A stretch of 64,000 bases of DNA from Mycolicibacterium diernhoferi (GCF_019456655.1 NZ_CP080332.1:3100001-3164000), one strand, 5' to 3'; counted from the first letter of the stretch, positions 53,787 through 63,113 are shown. Program-made: numbers and translations. Notes: a model not told the origin generated them from the sequence alone.

Positions 53787-55355
53787 ATGACACCTGCAGC
53801 ATTGGGGCTCGCCATGGGACAACACGCCAAAACCGGTCCGTCGACTGCGGCGGCGCCACTGACGCCCGCGGACATGGAGCGCATCGGAACGGTCGATGAT
53901 CGCTACCAGTCCTACAACATCGAGATGATCGAAGTCACCGGCGGGGAGTTCTGGGCACCTTACGGCCCAGAGGGCGCCGTGGCGACGAATTCCGCACTGC
54001 TGCAATATCGTCCACCGCTGGACCTCGCGAACCGCCGGCTGCGGACGCTGGCCGCCGCTCTGGGCCCCGCATACGTCCGGGTCAGCGGCACCTGGGCCAA
54101 CAACACGTACTTCCCCGACGCGGACGAGACTGCCACCGAGCCGCCTGCGGGCTTCACGGGGGTGCTGACACGCCGGCAGTGGCAGGGCGTGGTCGACTTC
54201 GCGCACGCAGTTGACGCGGAGATCGTCACGTCATTCGCGATCGGTCCCGGCACGCGCGACGAGGTAGGGGCCTGGACCCCGGATCAGGCCCTTTCTCGGG
54301 TCGCCTACACGCGGGAACTGGGCGGCTCGATCGCCGCGGCCGAGTTCATGAACGAACCGAACGCCGCGGCAATGGGCGGGGCGCCTCCCGGGTACAGCGC
54401 GGCGGCCTTCGGCGCCGACTTCCGGCGGTTCCGGGAATTCGCCGCCCGCGTCCTGCCTGACATGGTCGTCCTCGGGCCGGGTTCGGTCGGCGAAACGGCG
54501 GGCGTATCCATCCACGCGGCGGGGGTCGAAGGTTTCATCCCCACCCGGCATCTGCTCGCCGCGTCCCGGCCTGCGACGGTTGACGCCTTCTCGTATCACC
54601 ACTACGGAGCGTTGTCGCTGCGGTGTGCCGCGCTGGCCGAGTCGGCAGCTGGTGGGGAAGATACCGGCGCGCAAGCCCTCTCCACCACTTCGCCGGATGA
54701 CGCCCTTTCGGAGCAGTGGTTGCGGCGCACGGATGAAACCCTTGCCTTCTATCGCCCGCTTCGAGATGAGTTCGCCCCCAGCGCACCGTTCTGGAACACC
54801 GAGACAGCGGAAGCGGCGTGCGGAGGGAACCCTTGGGCGGCTACGTTCCTCGACACCTTCCGCTATCTCGATCAGCTCGGGCGGCTCGCGAAACAGGAGG
54901 TGCGAGTCGTCGCGCACAACACACTCGCGGCCAGTGACTACGGTCTGCTGGACGAGACGACGCTGCTTCCCAGGCCGAATTACTGGGGTGCCTTGCTGTG
55001 GCGGAAACTGATGGGGACAACCGTGCTCGAATCGGGCGTACCGCAGCCGGGTCGCCATGTCTATGCGCACAACCTGCGCGGCACACCGGGTGGCGTCGCG
55101 GTGCTGGTGATCAACACCGACATGGATTCCTCACTCACCCTGTCGATACCGACCGCGGGCGAACGCTACACACTGTCGTCGGACCGGCCACGAAGCACGA
55201 GTGTCCGGTTGAACGGGACGGAACTCGCCTTGGACGTGGCGGGCGCACTGCCAGAACTGCATGGGGTTCCGACGCCCGCAGGCGATGTCGATTTCGCGTC
55301 GGCCACGATCACCTTTCTGGCATTGCCGGAGGCGGCCAACCAGGCGTGCCGCTGA
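53787..55355 (+). CDS. GH79-type (heparanase-like) glycoside hydrolase
   Basis: This 522-residue protein has a TIM-barrel catalytic domain of the GH79 type, with acid/base E190 in EFMNEPN and nucleophile E339 in PFWNTET. A beta-sandwich tail follows (about 420-520). The segment RVVAHNTLAASDYGLLDE and RPNYWGALLWRKLMGTTVL match heparanase-like enzymes of bacteria. No clear signal peptide is seen at the N-terminus, which is unusual for a polysaccharidase. Targets in this family include beta-glucuronic acid-containing glycans, but the true substrate is unknown. GH79 is uncommon in mycobacteria. Confidence 0.8.
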   Translation: MTPAALGLAMGQHAKTGPSTAAAPLTPADMERIGTVDDRYQSYNIEMIEVTGGEFWAPYGPEGAVATNSALLQYRPPLDLANRRLRTLAAALGPAYVRVSGTWANNTYFPDADETATEPPAGFTGVLTRRQWQGVVDFAHAVDAEIVTSFAIGPGTRDEVGAWTPDQALSRVAYTRELGGSIAAAEFMNEPNAAAMGGAPPGYSAAAFGADFRRFREFAARVLPDMVVLGPGSVGETAGVSIHAAGVEGFIPTRHLLAASRPATVDAFSYHHYGALSLRCAALAESAAGGEDTGAQALSTTSPDDALSEQWLRRTDETLAFYRPLRDEFAPSAPFWNTETAEAACGGNPWAATFLDTFRYLDQLGRLAKQEVRVVAHNTLAASDYGLLDETTLLPRPNYWGALLWRKLMGTTVLESGVPQPGRHVYAHNLRGTPGGVAVLVINTDMDSSLTLSIPTAGERYTLSSDRPRSTSVRLNGTELALDVAGALPELHGVPTPAGDVDFASATITFLALPEAANQACR

Positions 55356-55673
55356 CTGATCCGATGGTAAACAGCGCTTCGCCACCAACGGTTCTCGGTC
55401 AGGTGCTCACCATAGCCTTCCCGACCGCTAAGGCCTTGGAAGACGTTCACCGCTCCCCCTAATTTGACGGCAATCTCGATCGACGCCGTCCAAGGGCCTG
55501 GCCAGACATCCGCTCAGGCGTTCTGTGAGATCCGTCACCGGCACGCAACCAAAATTCTGACAGCTGTCAAAGAATGATCGGGGTGTCCCCCACTTCTGTT
55601 GAGGCAAAGATCTTTCGAGCCGATTACGACCTAAGCGGGTTTGAGGCCCCAGGGCGTCGGGCAAGATCAACTC
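55356..55673. other. Intergenic region before the small secreted protein
   Basis: These 318 bases hold no gene or RNA that I can recognise. They separate GH79 from the small secreted protein gene and should include its promoter. Confidence 0.4.
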
Positions 55674-55907
55674 ATGCGAAATCTCTCAGTCCGTTCGGCC
55701 GCCGCCGTTCTTGCGGCCGCTCCCATTGCTGCCCTGTCGCTGTTCGGTGCCGGGATCGGTTCGGCAGCGCCCCTGAACTGCGTCAACGGCCAGTTTTGGG
55801 ATCCCATCACCAATACCTGCCAAACGCCGCGTCCTGCGGAACACTGTGCCCCCGGCCAGTACTGGAACGCCCTGTCCAATGTCTGCCGGTCAATCGGTCT
55901 GCTATAG
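55674..55907 (+). CDS. Small secreted protein with two Cys modules
   Basis: The 77-residue protein has a signal peptide (SVRSAAAVLAAAPIAALSLF, cleavage near GSAA-P). The mature part of about 45 residues is two copies of one module: CVNGQFWDPITNTC and CAPGQYWNALSNVC. The pattern is C-x2-G-Q-(F/Y)-W-(D/N)-x-(I/L)-(S/T)-N-x-C. Each copy could form one disulfide. Small exported mycobacterial proteins with such repeats are known but not characterised. ATG 55674 is favoured; the GTG frame start at 55641 precedes the signal. Confidence 0.75.
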   Translation: MRNLSVRSAAAVLAAAPIAALSLFGAGIGSAAPLNCVNGQFWDPITNTCQTPRPAEHCAPGQYWNALSNVCRSIGLL

Positions 55908-56088
55908 CCCGCTTCACGGCCCCAAGCGGTCGAGGAATACGAGCGAATGGACGACGGCGCAATTCCTTTCCGGCACTGCATATTGCGCCAAACGAAACGG
56001 CACCCGGCCTGGATACCAGCACCGATCCCCCAACGCTTCCGACTGGTGCCCGCGTCGTTTCGTCCTGGCTACGTCGTAGGCTCACGGC

Positions 56089-56298
56089 ATGCACGACGTG
56101 ACTCTGGCCGCCGCGGGGACGGCGGCGATGCTGACGGTGGGGCTCGCGGCCTATGCAGCGTTGATCCTCGTCAGCATCGCGGTGGCACTCGCCGCCGCCC
56201 GCCAGCGCCGGCGACGCCGCGCGATCGCTGCCGCGACGCTGGTTGGGGCGTTGACTGTGGGCGGGCTGGTTATCGCGATTCTCAGCAGCATCGCGTAA
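56089..56298 (+). CDS. Small membrane protein, two helices
   Basis: This 69-residue protein has two hydrophobic segments (about 3-33 and 46-66) joined by a short basic loop (ARQRRRRRA). The topology is a helical hairpin with the loop inside. It ends 7 bases from the convergent WYL regulator. No family was recognised. Confidence 0.55.
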   Translation: MHDVTLAAAGTAAMLTVGLAAYAALILVSIAVALAAARQRRRRRAIAAATLVGALTVGGLVIAILSSIA

Positions 56299-56305
56299 CG
56301 CCGGG

Positions 56306-56998
56306 TTACCCGAGCCGTCGCGTGCTCCACCGCGACAGATCCGCCTCCAATACTGCCGAATCACGGTCGGGAAACACCTCATCGGTGATCTCCAACTGTC
56401 GGATGCGGTCCAGTTGAAATCCGCGGATCCCTTGGCGGAGCCGACACCATCCGACGAACAACCACGCAGCACCTCCGCGTAGCAGACCCATCGCCTCCAC
56501 GTCCCGGGTCGTGTGAGTCTCACCATCCTTGGCGGTATAACTCAACCGGACGACCCGGCGCGCGGCGATCGCCTCCGGAATCAGCGCGACCGCCGCCTCG
56601 GACGAGGGCTGGGCATCGATGACGAACATCGACGCCAACGCCTCGTCAATCGGCGCGAGCTGATCCTCGCGGCTGATTGCGAGAACCTTGGCCCGCGCCC
56701 GACGCGCCGCCGCACCGTACGGCGAGGTCTCCAGCAAACCCAGCCCCGCGAGCACCGCCAGCGATTCCGGAACGGTGAGATTCAGCGGCGGCAACGAGTG
56801 TTCCCGCAGAATCGAATACCCACCCGACACCCCGTGGTCGGCATAGATCGGGACTCCCGCGAGCTGCAGCGACTGGATATCCCGCTCGATCGTGCGCTTG
56901 GACACCTCGAACTCCTCCGAGAGCCGAGCGGCCGACCATGGCCGACGTGATCCCCTCAGCAGATCCACCAACGCGTACAACCGTTCGGCTCTCCTCAC
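56306..56998 (-). CDS. WYL-domain transcriptional regulator (YafY/DeoR type)
   Basis: This 230-residue regulator has an N-terminal HTH (residues 1-58; SARLSEEFEVSKRTIERDIQSLQ) and a C-terminal WYL domain (about 130-225, including RVVRLSYTAKDGETHTTRDVEAMGLL and WLFVGWCRLR). WYL domains sense ligands such as nucleic acids or small molecules. It lies beside a frameshifted SnoaL-like gene on the same strand and could have controlled it. Confidence 0.87.
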   Translation of the reverse strand: MRRAERLYALVDLLRGSRRPWSAARLSEEFEVSKRTIERDIQSLQLAGVPIYADHGVSGGYSILREHSLPPLNLTVPESLAVLAGLGLLETSPYGAAARRARAKVLAISREDQLAPIDEALASMFVIDAQPSSEAAVALIPEAIAARRVVRLSYTAKDGETHTTRDVEAMGLLRGGAAWLFVGWCRLRQGIRGFQLDRIRQLEITDEVFPDRDSAVLEADLSRWSTRRLG

Positions 56999-57017
56999 GA
57001 GCTCAAGTCTCCCGGTC

Positions 57018-57421
57018 TCAGGTCAGGTGCGCGCGCGTTCCGTTCACCGACCACACCTCGCGAATCAGCCCATCCTCGGTGAAGTCGAAGACATCGATCC
57101 CGCCCGCAACAACATCCCCGGCCCGCATGTCCACAGCATCCGCCCGTGCGCGCCGTCCACCGCCCGCGCGACTTCGGTGAACACCACACCCGGATGCCGC
57201 TCGCGCCACCGGTCTAGGAACTGCGCGAAACTGTCCCCACCCAGAACGTCGTCGCCCGGGTTCGACCCGTCCTCCTCGGGGATCAGGAAATGAATCCGGA
57301 AATCCGCACTGCAGATCCGACGCGCAATCTCACTGTCCGTGTTCCACATCTGCAACCACACCGCCAGTGCCGCATCCGCGGCAGCCGTGTCTGTTTCCAC
57401 CATCTTCACGTTCTCGGTCAT
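57018..57421 (-). pseudogene. SnoaL-like protein with a one-base frameshift
   Basis: The start at 57421 reads MTENVKMVETD and continues through LQMWNTDSEIARRICSADFRI and VDGAHGRMLWTCGPG, a SnoaL/NTF2-like domain. After CGPG the frame slips and ends early at 57065. In another frame the expected end continues as DVVAGGIDVFDFTEDGLIRE and VWSVNGTRAHLT, with a stop at 57018. One extra base in the C-run at 57116-57119 (a G-run on the coding strand) would restore CGPGDVVAGG and a protein of about 134 residues. It is a recent frameshift or a sequencing error. Confidence 0.75.
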
Positions 57422-57573
57422 GACACCAGCGTCAGCCACTACCACGACAACGGTATGTCGGTGTTCGGAACGATCGACTTCACACTTGTGGCCGAGAGCG
57501 CCTACGGGAATGCTCCGATCCCGGACCGCCATCGCGCACACTAGGACACGCAACGAAGCGCAATGGAGGAACG

Positions 57574-59262
57574 GTGCCGGAAACCAGGCCTGTGGCCGAA
57601 TACGACTACATCATCGTGGGCGCAGGCAGCGCGGGCTGCCTGCTCGCCAATCGGCTCAGCGCCAACCCGGATCACCGGGTGCTGTTGATCGAGGCCGGCG
57701 GCAAGGACAACTGGTTCTGGATCAAGGTGCCGGTGGGCTATCTGTACACCATTGCCAACCCCCGCACCGACTGGTGCTTCACCACCGAGCCCGATCCGGG
57801 CCTGGCCGACCGCAGCATCATCTACGCGCGCGGTCGCGTGATCGGCGGCTGCTCATCGATCAACGCCATGATCCACATGCGCGGGCAGGCCAGCGATTAC
57901 GAGCTGTGGGCGCAAGCCACCGGCGACGACCGATGGCTCTGGGGTGGCCCCGACGGCCAGACCCTGGATATCTACAAGGAGCTGGAACACTACTTCGGCG
58001 GCGCCGACGACTGGCACGGTGCCGACGGTGAAATCCGGGTCGAGCGGCCCCGCGTGCGCTGGAAGATCCTGGACGCCTGGCAGGCCGCTGCCGCCGAGTC
58101 GGGCATCGAGCCGAAAGAAGAGTTCAACCGGGGCGACAACTCCGGCAGCGCGTACTTCCACGTCAATCAACGACGTGGTCGGCGCTGGTCGATGGCCGAC
58201 GCCTTCCTGCACCCGATCTCCCACCGCTCCAACCTCACCGTCTACACCCAGACCCAGGCTCTCCAACTGCTGATGGACGACCAGGTCCGCGACGACCAGC
58301 GTCACGGCGCCTGGACCACCGCCCAGCACCGCGTCACCGGTCTACGCCTGCTCAAAGACGGCCAGACTGTCGACGTCCGCGCGCGCCGGGAGGTGATTCT
58401 GAGTGCCGGTGCCATCGGCTCGCCGCATCTGATGCAGGTCTCGGGCCTGGGCTCCGCCGCGCTGCTCACCCAACATCAGGTGCCGGTGGCCGTCGATCTG
58501 CCCGGAGTCGGCGAGAACCTGCAGGATCACCTGCAGATTCGATCTGTCTACCGCGTGAAGGGCGCGCGGACCGTCAACACGCTCTACCGGAACTGGATCA
58601 CCCGGGCGGGCATGGGAATTCAGTATGCACTGCTGCGCTCCGGGCCCATGACGATGCCGCCGTCCACGCTCGGAGCGTTCGCCAAGAGCGATCCGAGCCT
58701 GGCCAGCCCCGATATGGAGTGGCATGTGCAACCGCTGTCGTTGCCGAAGTTCGGCGAGGCCCTGCATCCCTTCGCCGCCATCACTCCCTCGGTCTGCAAC
58801 CTGCGCCCCACCTCGCGCGGCCATGTGCGGATGGCCACCGCGGATCCGCTGACCAGCCCGAAGATCCTGTGCAACTACCTGTCCACCGACGCCGACCGTG
58901 ACGTCGCCGTGCGCGGCCTCCGGATGACCCGCCAGATCATGGCGGCGCCGGCCCTGGCCCGCTACCAGCCGGAAGAGATGCTTCCCGGCCCACAACTGGT
59001 CAGCGACGACGACCTGCAGACCGCGGCCGGTGAACTGGGCACCACGATCTTTCACCCGGTGGGGACCTGCGCGATGGGCGCCTTCGACACCCGCGGTCGG
59101 CCGCGCTCGGCCGCCACCGTGCTTGACACCGACTGCCGGGTGTACCGCGTCGCCGGCCTGCGCGTGGTGGATGCCTCGGCGATGCCCACCATCACCTCGG
59201 GGAACACCAACGCACCGGTCATGCTGATCGCCGAACGCGCGGCGCGGGCGATCCTGCAATGA
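57574..59262 (+). CDS. GMC-family FAD oxidoreductase (choline dehydrogenase-like)
   Basis: The 562-residue protein from GTG 57574 (GGAGG site 7 bases before) has the FAD dinucleotide motif YIIVGAGSAGCLLANRL near residue 12. It also has the GMC signature 1 RGRVIGGCSSINAMIHMRG near 90, signature 2 SAGAIGSPHLMQVSGLG near 270, and the active-site His in TIFHPVGTCAMG near 495. The typical C-terminal GNTNAPVMLIAERAA follows. It oxidises alcohols (choline, polyethylene glycol or similar) with FAD. No partner dehydrogenase gene is adjacent. Confidence 0.9.
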   Translation: MPETRPVAEYDYIIVGAGSAGCLLANRLSANPDHRVLLIEAGGKDNWFWIKVPVGYLYTIANPRTDWCFTTEPDPGLADRSIIYARGRVIGGCSSINAMIHMRGQASDYELWAQATGDDRWLWGGPDGQTLDIYKELEHYFGGADDWHGADGEIRVERPRVRWKILDAWQAAAAESGIEPKEEFNRGDNSGSAYFHVNQRRGRRWSMADAFLHPISHRSNLTVYTQTQALQLLMDDQVRDDQRHGAWTTAQHRVTGLRLLKDGQTVDVRARREVILSAGAIGSPHLMQVSGLGSAALLTQHQVPVAVDLPGVGENLQDHLQIRSVYRVKGARTVNTLYRNWITRAGMGIQYALLRSGPMTMPPSTLGAFAKSDPSLASPDMEWHVQPLSLPKFGEALHPFAAITPSVCNLRPTSRGHVRMATADPLTSPKILCNYLSTDADRDVAVRGLRMTRQIMAAPALARYQPEEMLPGPQLVSDDDLQTAAGELGTTIFHPVGTCAMGAFDTRGRPRSAATVLDTDCRVYRVAGLRVVDASAMPTITSGNTNAPVMLIAERAARAILQ

Positions 59263-59280
59263 GTCGGTGAGCCTTTCGGG

Positions 59281-59793
59281 TCAGACCCCGGCCACGCCGT
59301 CGATACGTTCACGGATCAGGTCAGCATGTCCGCAGTGCCGGGCATACTCGGCGATCATGTGGGTGTAAATCCAGCGCAGACTCACCGAGGTGCCCATGAA
59401 TTCGCTGGTGTCGTCGAGGCCACGCTCGGCGCAGTTGGCACGCGCATACTTGATCTCGTTCTGCCACACCTCAATTGCGGCACCGTAGGATGCGTCCCCA
59501 GAGATGTCGAAGCCGCCGTCATGACCCGCGGGATGATCGCCTGGTCCGAAGATAGGGGGCGCCACTTCGCCGGCAAGTACCCGGCGAAACCAGTTCCGCT
59601 CCACCTCCGCCGCGTGTTGCACCAACCCGAGCAACGTCATAGGCGACGGCTGTACCGACGCGACCCGCAGCCGCTCATCATCGAGACCCTCGCACTTCAA
59701 CGCCAACGTCGCGCGGTAGAAGTTCAACCAACTCTCCAGGGTGGTCCGCTCATCAGCGTTCATCGGCGGCATCACACGCTCCATCGAGGTCAT
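59281..59793 (-). CDS. DinB-like (DUF664) protein
   Basis: Start 59793 or 59799 gives about 170 residues of a four-helix DinB-fold protein. The metal-binding His residues are visible as VQHAAEVERNWF (about 63), DGGFDIS and the final AEYARHCGHAD (about 155). Proteins of this group are often mycothiol-dependent or similar metal-dependent transferases. It is convergent with the GMC gene and divergent from the LLM gene at 59882. Confidence 0.82.
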   Translation of the reverse strand: MTSMERVMPPMNADERTTLESWLNFYRATLALKCEGLDDERLRVASVQPSPMTLLGLVQHAAEVERNWFRRVLAGEVAPPIFGPGDHPAGHDGGFDISGDASYGAAIEVWQNEIKYARANCAERGLDDTSEFMGTSVSLRWIYTHMIAEYARHCGHADLIRERIDGVAGV

Positions 59794-59881
59794 GCTCATC
59801 GATGCTGCCACGATCCGGAATAAAACCCCGCACCCGATGACTTGCCGCAAGAGTCGCCCCTTCCCGACTCAGGAGCATTCC

Positions 59882-60691
59882 ATGACCCGACCCGTCCGCG
59901 TCGCCGTGCAGATTCAGCCCGGTGGAACGCCCGACTACGCCACCTGGCGCGATGCTGTCCTGGCCGCCGACGACCTCGGCGTCGACGTCATCTTCGGCTA
60001 CGACCACTTCCACCGACCGGCGATGAAGGCCATCGTCGACGGCAAGCCCGTCATGTTCGACGAGCAACCCGACGTCGCCAACTTCGAGGGCTGGACCGCG
60101 CTCGCGTCGTGGGGCGAGATCACCTCACACGCCGAGATCGGGCTCCTCGTGACCGGGGTCGGCTACCGCAACCCGGACCTGCTGGCCGACATGGCCCGCA
60201 CCGTCGACCACATCAGCCGCGGCCGCCTCATCCTGGGACTCGGTGCGGGTTGGTACGAAAAGGATTACACCACCTACGGTTACGACTTCGGCACCTTCGG
60301 TTCCCGCTTCGACCTGTTCGACGAGAGCCTGATCCGCATCGAAAACCGGCTCGCCGCACTGGTTCCGCCACCCGTGCGCGAGATCCCGATCCTCATCGGC
60401 GGCACCGGGCCCAAACGCTCGCTGCCCGCCGTGGCCAGGCACGCCGACATCTGGCACGCGTTTCAGGATCTCGACGCGTTCCGCCGCTCCAGCGACCGCG
60501 TCGACGAGCTGGCGGCTTCGTTCGGCCGCAACGGCGCCGATATCGAACGCTCGACCCTCTGGGCGACCGCCGAGAGCGCCGAGGCCTTCCGCGAGGCCGG
60601 CGTCACACTGTTCCAAACCGAACTCACCGCCGACGACGGCTACGACCTCACGTCGCTCAAAGAGGTGATCACCTGGCGGGACAACGGTTGA
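59882..60691 (+). CDS. F420-type LLM-family oxidoreductase
   Basis: The 269-residue protein from ATG 59882 (AGGAG site 6-7 bases upstream) belongs to the luciferase-like family with probable F420 or FMN cofactor. Seen are VRVAVQIQPGGTPDY at the start, VIFGYDHFHRP near 39, LLVTGVGYRNPDLLA near 87, and LGLGAGWYEKDYTTYGY near 119. The IPILIGGTGPKRSL segment is near 172. No partner gene gives the substrate. Confidence 0.88.
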   Translation: MTRPVRVAVQIQPGGTPDYATWRDAVLAADDLGVDVIFGYDHFHRPAMKAIVDGKPVMFDEQPDVANFEGWTALASWGEITSHAEIGLLVTGVGYRNPDLLADMARTVDHISRGRLILGLGAGWYEKDYTTYGYDFGTFGSRFDLFDESLIRIENRLAALVPPPVREIPILIGGTGPKRSLPAVARHADIWHAFQDLDAFRRSSDRVDELAASFGRNGADIERSTLWATAESAEAFREAGVTLFQTELTADDGYDLTSLKEVITWRDNG

Positions 60692-60773
60692 TCACCGTGC
60701 TTGTCGACCGGCCGGGCAGGCTGCATGGCGACCACCCTTGCGGGCGGTTCCCGCGGCGGCAACCGATTTTCCG

Positions 60774-61445
60774 TTAGTGCTGATTCCCCTTGCGCATGCT
60801 GATCGCCAGCTCCTCCATCTCGGCTTCGGTCGGAGCCCGCAGCGGCAGTGGCCTCGTGCCCTCCGCGCGCGGCGCCAGCGCGTCGAACACCAATTCCAGG
60901 TAACGCCGCCATAGTTGGGGCTGGCTCGGGGTGCGCATGGTGCTGACCACCATCATGAGCGCACCGACATCCAATGGCTCGACGTCGGCGCGAACGGCAC
61001 CCTCCCGCTTGGCGCGATCCAGCAGGCTCGCCACCGCGGGTTCGATCCGACGGCGCACCCGCACCAGGCGTTCATCGCGAAATGAACTGCCGGCCACCAA
61101 CTCCTGCAGACCGCGATCCTCGATCTGCATCTCCACCGCCCGCTCCAGGAACCATCGCAGACCGGCCAGCCCGTCAGGCTTTTCCAGGGCGGCGTCCGCC
61201 ACGTCGACCAGCGCGTCCACGCGCGACTCGAACAACGCGATGACGAGTTCGGCACGTTCAGGAAACCGGCGGTACACCGTGCCCACCCCGACCCCGGCAC
61301 GCCGCGCGATCTCCTCATAGCCGACGTCCAGGCCCACCTCGGCGAACGCCTCGGCGGCTGCGTCGAGGACACGCTGACGGTTGCGCGCGGCGTCCCGTCG
61401 CAGCGTCTTCCCGTCGCTGTCGACGGACGATTCGGGGCGCAGCAC
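60774..61445 (-). CDS. TetR-family transcriptional regulator
   Basis: A GTG start at 61445 gives 223 residues. The HTH (about 20-66) reads AARNRQRVLDAAAEAFAEVG and YEEIARRAGVGVGTVYRRF, and a helical ligand-binding domain follows. The longer open frame upstream covers the MFS promoter and is rejected. It diverges from the MFS efflux gene, whose promoter carries two palindromes, and is likely its repressor. Confidence 0.85.
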   Translation of the reverse strand: MLRPESSVDSDGKTLRRDAARNRQRVLDAAAEAFAEVGLDVGYEEIARRAGVGVGTVYRRFPERAELVIALFESRVDALVDVADAALEKPDGLAGLRWFLERAVEMQIEDRGLQELVAGSSFRDERLVRVRRRIEPAVASLLDRAKREGAVRADVEPLDVGALMMVVSTMRTPSQPQLWRRYLELVFDALAPRAEGTRPLPLRAPTEAEMEELAISMRKGNQH

Positions 61446-61528
61446 GCCGCCAGGATACGAGACGTCGTCGAGCTGTCGGTCCCCGCGCGCTGTGCTGAAC
61501 GCCACGTCACTACCCCACTCTTCGAAAT

Positions 61529-61542
61529 GGAAACGCGCTTCC
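61529..61542. promoter_or_regulatory. Palindromic operator candidate 1 (TetR/MFS)
   Basis: GGAAACGCGCTTCC is a near-perfect inverted repeat (12 of 14 positions symmetrical) located 48 bases upstream of the MFS start. It fits the expected TetR binding style. Confidence 0.45.
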
Positions 61543-61560
61543 GGATAGCCTACATTGAAA

Positions 61561-61576
61561 CGGAAGAAACTTTCCG
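61561..61576. promoter_or_regulatory. Palindromic operator candidate 2 (TetR/MFS)
   Basis: CGGAAGAAACTTTCCG has CGGAA/TTCCG arms and lies 14 bases upstream of the MFS start codon, where binding would block expression directly. Its GGAA/TTCC arms resemble those of the first site, with different spacing. Confidence 0.45.
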
Positions 61577-61589
61577 CTTTGGAGGCCAA

Positions 61590-63113
61590 GTGACCACCCT
61601 GAACTCGACGCGCCCGGCAGAACCGCGCGCCGGCGGTCGGCACCGCGCGCCCGACCCCAGCGCGAAGCGCACCATCGGCGGGTCGAAGTGGTTGATCCTG
61701 GGCGTCATTGCGCTGGCCCAATTGGTCGTGGTGCTCGACGCCACCATCGTCAACATCGCCTTGCCGTCGGCCCAACTGGATCTGGGCTTCTCCGACGACG
61801 CCCGGCAGTGGCTGATCACGGGATACGCCCTGGCCTTCGGATCGCTGTTGTTGGTCGGGGGTCGCCTGGGCGACCTGGTGGGACGCAAGCCGATGTTCCT
61901 CGTCGGGTTGATCGGTTTCGCATCCGCGTCGGTGCTCGGTGGTGTGGCGGGCGGCATCGAAGTGCTGATTGCCGCCCGTGCGCTGCAGGGTGTCTTCGGT
62001 GCCATGCTGGCCCCCGCAGCGCTTTCACTGCTGACCGTCACATTCACCGAAAAGGATGAGCGCGCGAAGGCGTTCGGCGTCTTCGGCGCCATCTCCGGCG
62101 GCGGCGGCGCGATCGGCCTGATTCTCGGCGGCGCCCTGACCGAGTATCTGTCCTGGCGCTGGTGCCTCTACGTCAATGCGCCGTTGGCCCTGATCGCCGT
62201 CATCGGCACCGTCATCCTGATCCCAGCCTTGGGCCGCTCGGAGACCCGGGCACGCCTCGACCTGCCCGGTTCACTGGTCATCGTCGGCGGTCTGGTCGCG
62301 CTGGTGTACGGCCTGGGCAACGCCGAAGCGCAGGGCTGGACCAGCACCGTGACGCTGACCTGCATCGCCCTGGGCGTCTCGCTCATCGGCATCTTCCTGC
62401 TCATCGAACGTGACGTCGCCAATCCTCTGTTGCCGCTGCGCATCCTGGCCGACCGCACCCGAGGCGGCGCCTACGTGGCACTGCTGGTCTGCGGCGCAGG
62501 AATGTTCGCCGTCCTGCTGTTCCTGACGTTCTACCTGTCGACGGTCAAGCAGTTCACGCCGCTGCAGACCGGCTTCGCGTTCCTGCCCATGATCGCGGCG
62601 CTGGCCGTGTCGGCCACCGCTCTGGCAAAAGTCACCGCCACGGTGGGACCCAAGCTCTCGGTGTTCACCGGCATGCTGTTGGCGGCCGTCGGCCTGCTGC
62701 TGTTCACCCAGTTGGGGTTCGACAGCTCGTACGTGACGCATGTGGTGCCGGGTCTGGTGATCACGGGCCTCGGCCTGGGTCTGGTGATGGCGCCCGCGAT
62801 GGCGGCCGCCACATCCGGGGTGCAGGCCGACGACGCCGGTGTCGCCTCCGCGGCGGTGAGCACGTTCCAGCAGATCGGCGGGTCGATCGGCACGGCTGTG
62901 TTGAGCGCGCTGGCCGCGGCCGCAGCCTCGGACTACCTGCAGGGCCGCGTACCCAACCCCGCGACCCAGGCGATGGCCGCGATGGAGAGCTACACCACCA
63001 CGTTCTTCTGGGGTGCGGTGATCTTCGCCGCCGGCGCGCTGGTCTGTGGGCTGCTGTTTCCGCCCGGTCCCATCGAGTCCGATACTGCGGTCACCCCCGT
63101 GCCGGCGCACTGA
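61590..63113 (+). CDS. MFS drug efflux transporter, DHA2 (14-helix) family
   Basis: GTG 61590 follows a GGAGG site and gives 507 residues with about fourteen hydrophobic helices. DHA2 motifs are visible: motif D1 near LVVVLDATIVNIALPSAQ, motif A GGRLGDLVGRKPMFL near 85, and motif C near GAISGGGGAIGLILGG about 164. It should export cationic or hydrophobic drugs by proton antiport. The upstream ATG 61527 is rejected because it lies between the operator palindromes. Confidence 0.9.
   Translation: MTTLNSTRPAEPRAGGRHRAPDPSAKRTIGGSKWLILGVIALAQLVVVLDATIVNIALPSAQLDLGFSDDARQWLITGYALAFGSLLLVGGRLGDLVGRKPMFLVGLIGFASASVLGGVAGGIEVLIAARALQGVFGAMLAPAALSLLTVTFTEKDERAKAFGVFGAISGGGGAIGLILGGALTEYLSWRWCLYVNAPLALIAVIGTVILIPALGRSETRARLDLPGSLVIVGGLVALVYGLGNAEAQGWTSTVTLTCIALGVSLIGIFLLIERDVANPLLPLRILADRTRGGAYVALLVCGAGMFAVLLFLTFYLSTVKQFTPLQTGFAFLPMIAALAVSATALAKVTATVGPKLSVFTGMLLAAVGLLLFTQLGFDSSYVTHVVPGLVITGLGLGLVMAPAMAAATSGVQADDAGVASAAVSTFQQIGGSIGTAVLSALAAAAASDYLQGRVPNPATQAMAAMESYTTTFFWGAVIFAAGALVCGLLFPPGPIESDTAVTPVPAH

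Noticed and set aside
53585..53899. Small plus-strand gene upstream of GH79
   Set aside because: It overlaps the start of GH79 in another frame and shows no protein family pattern.
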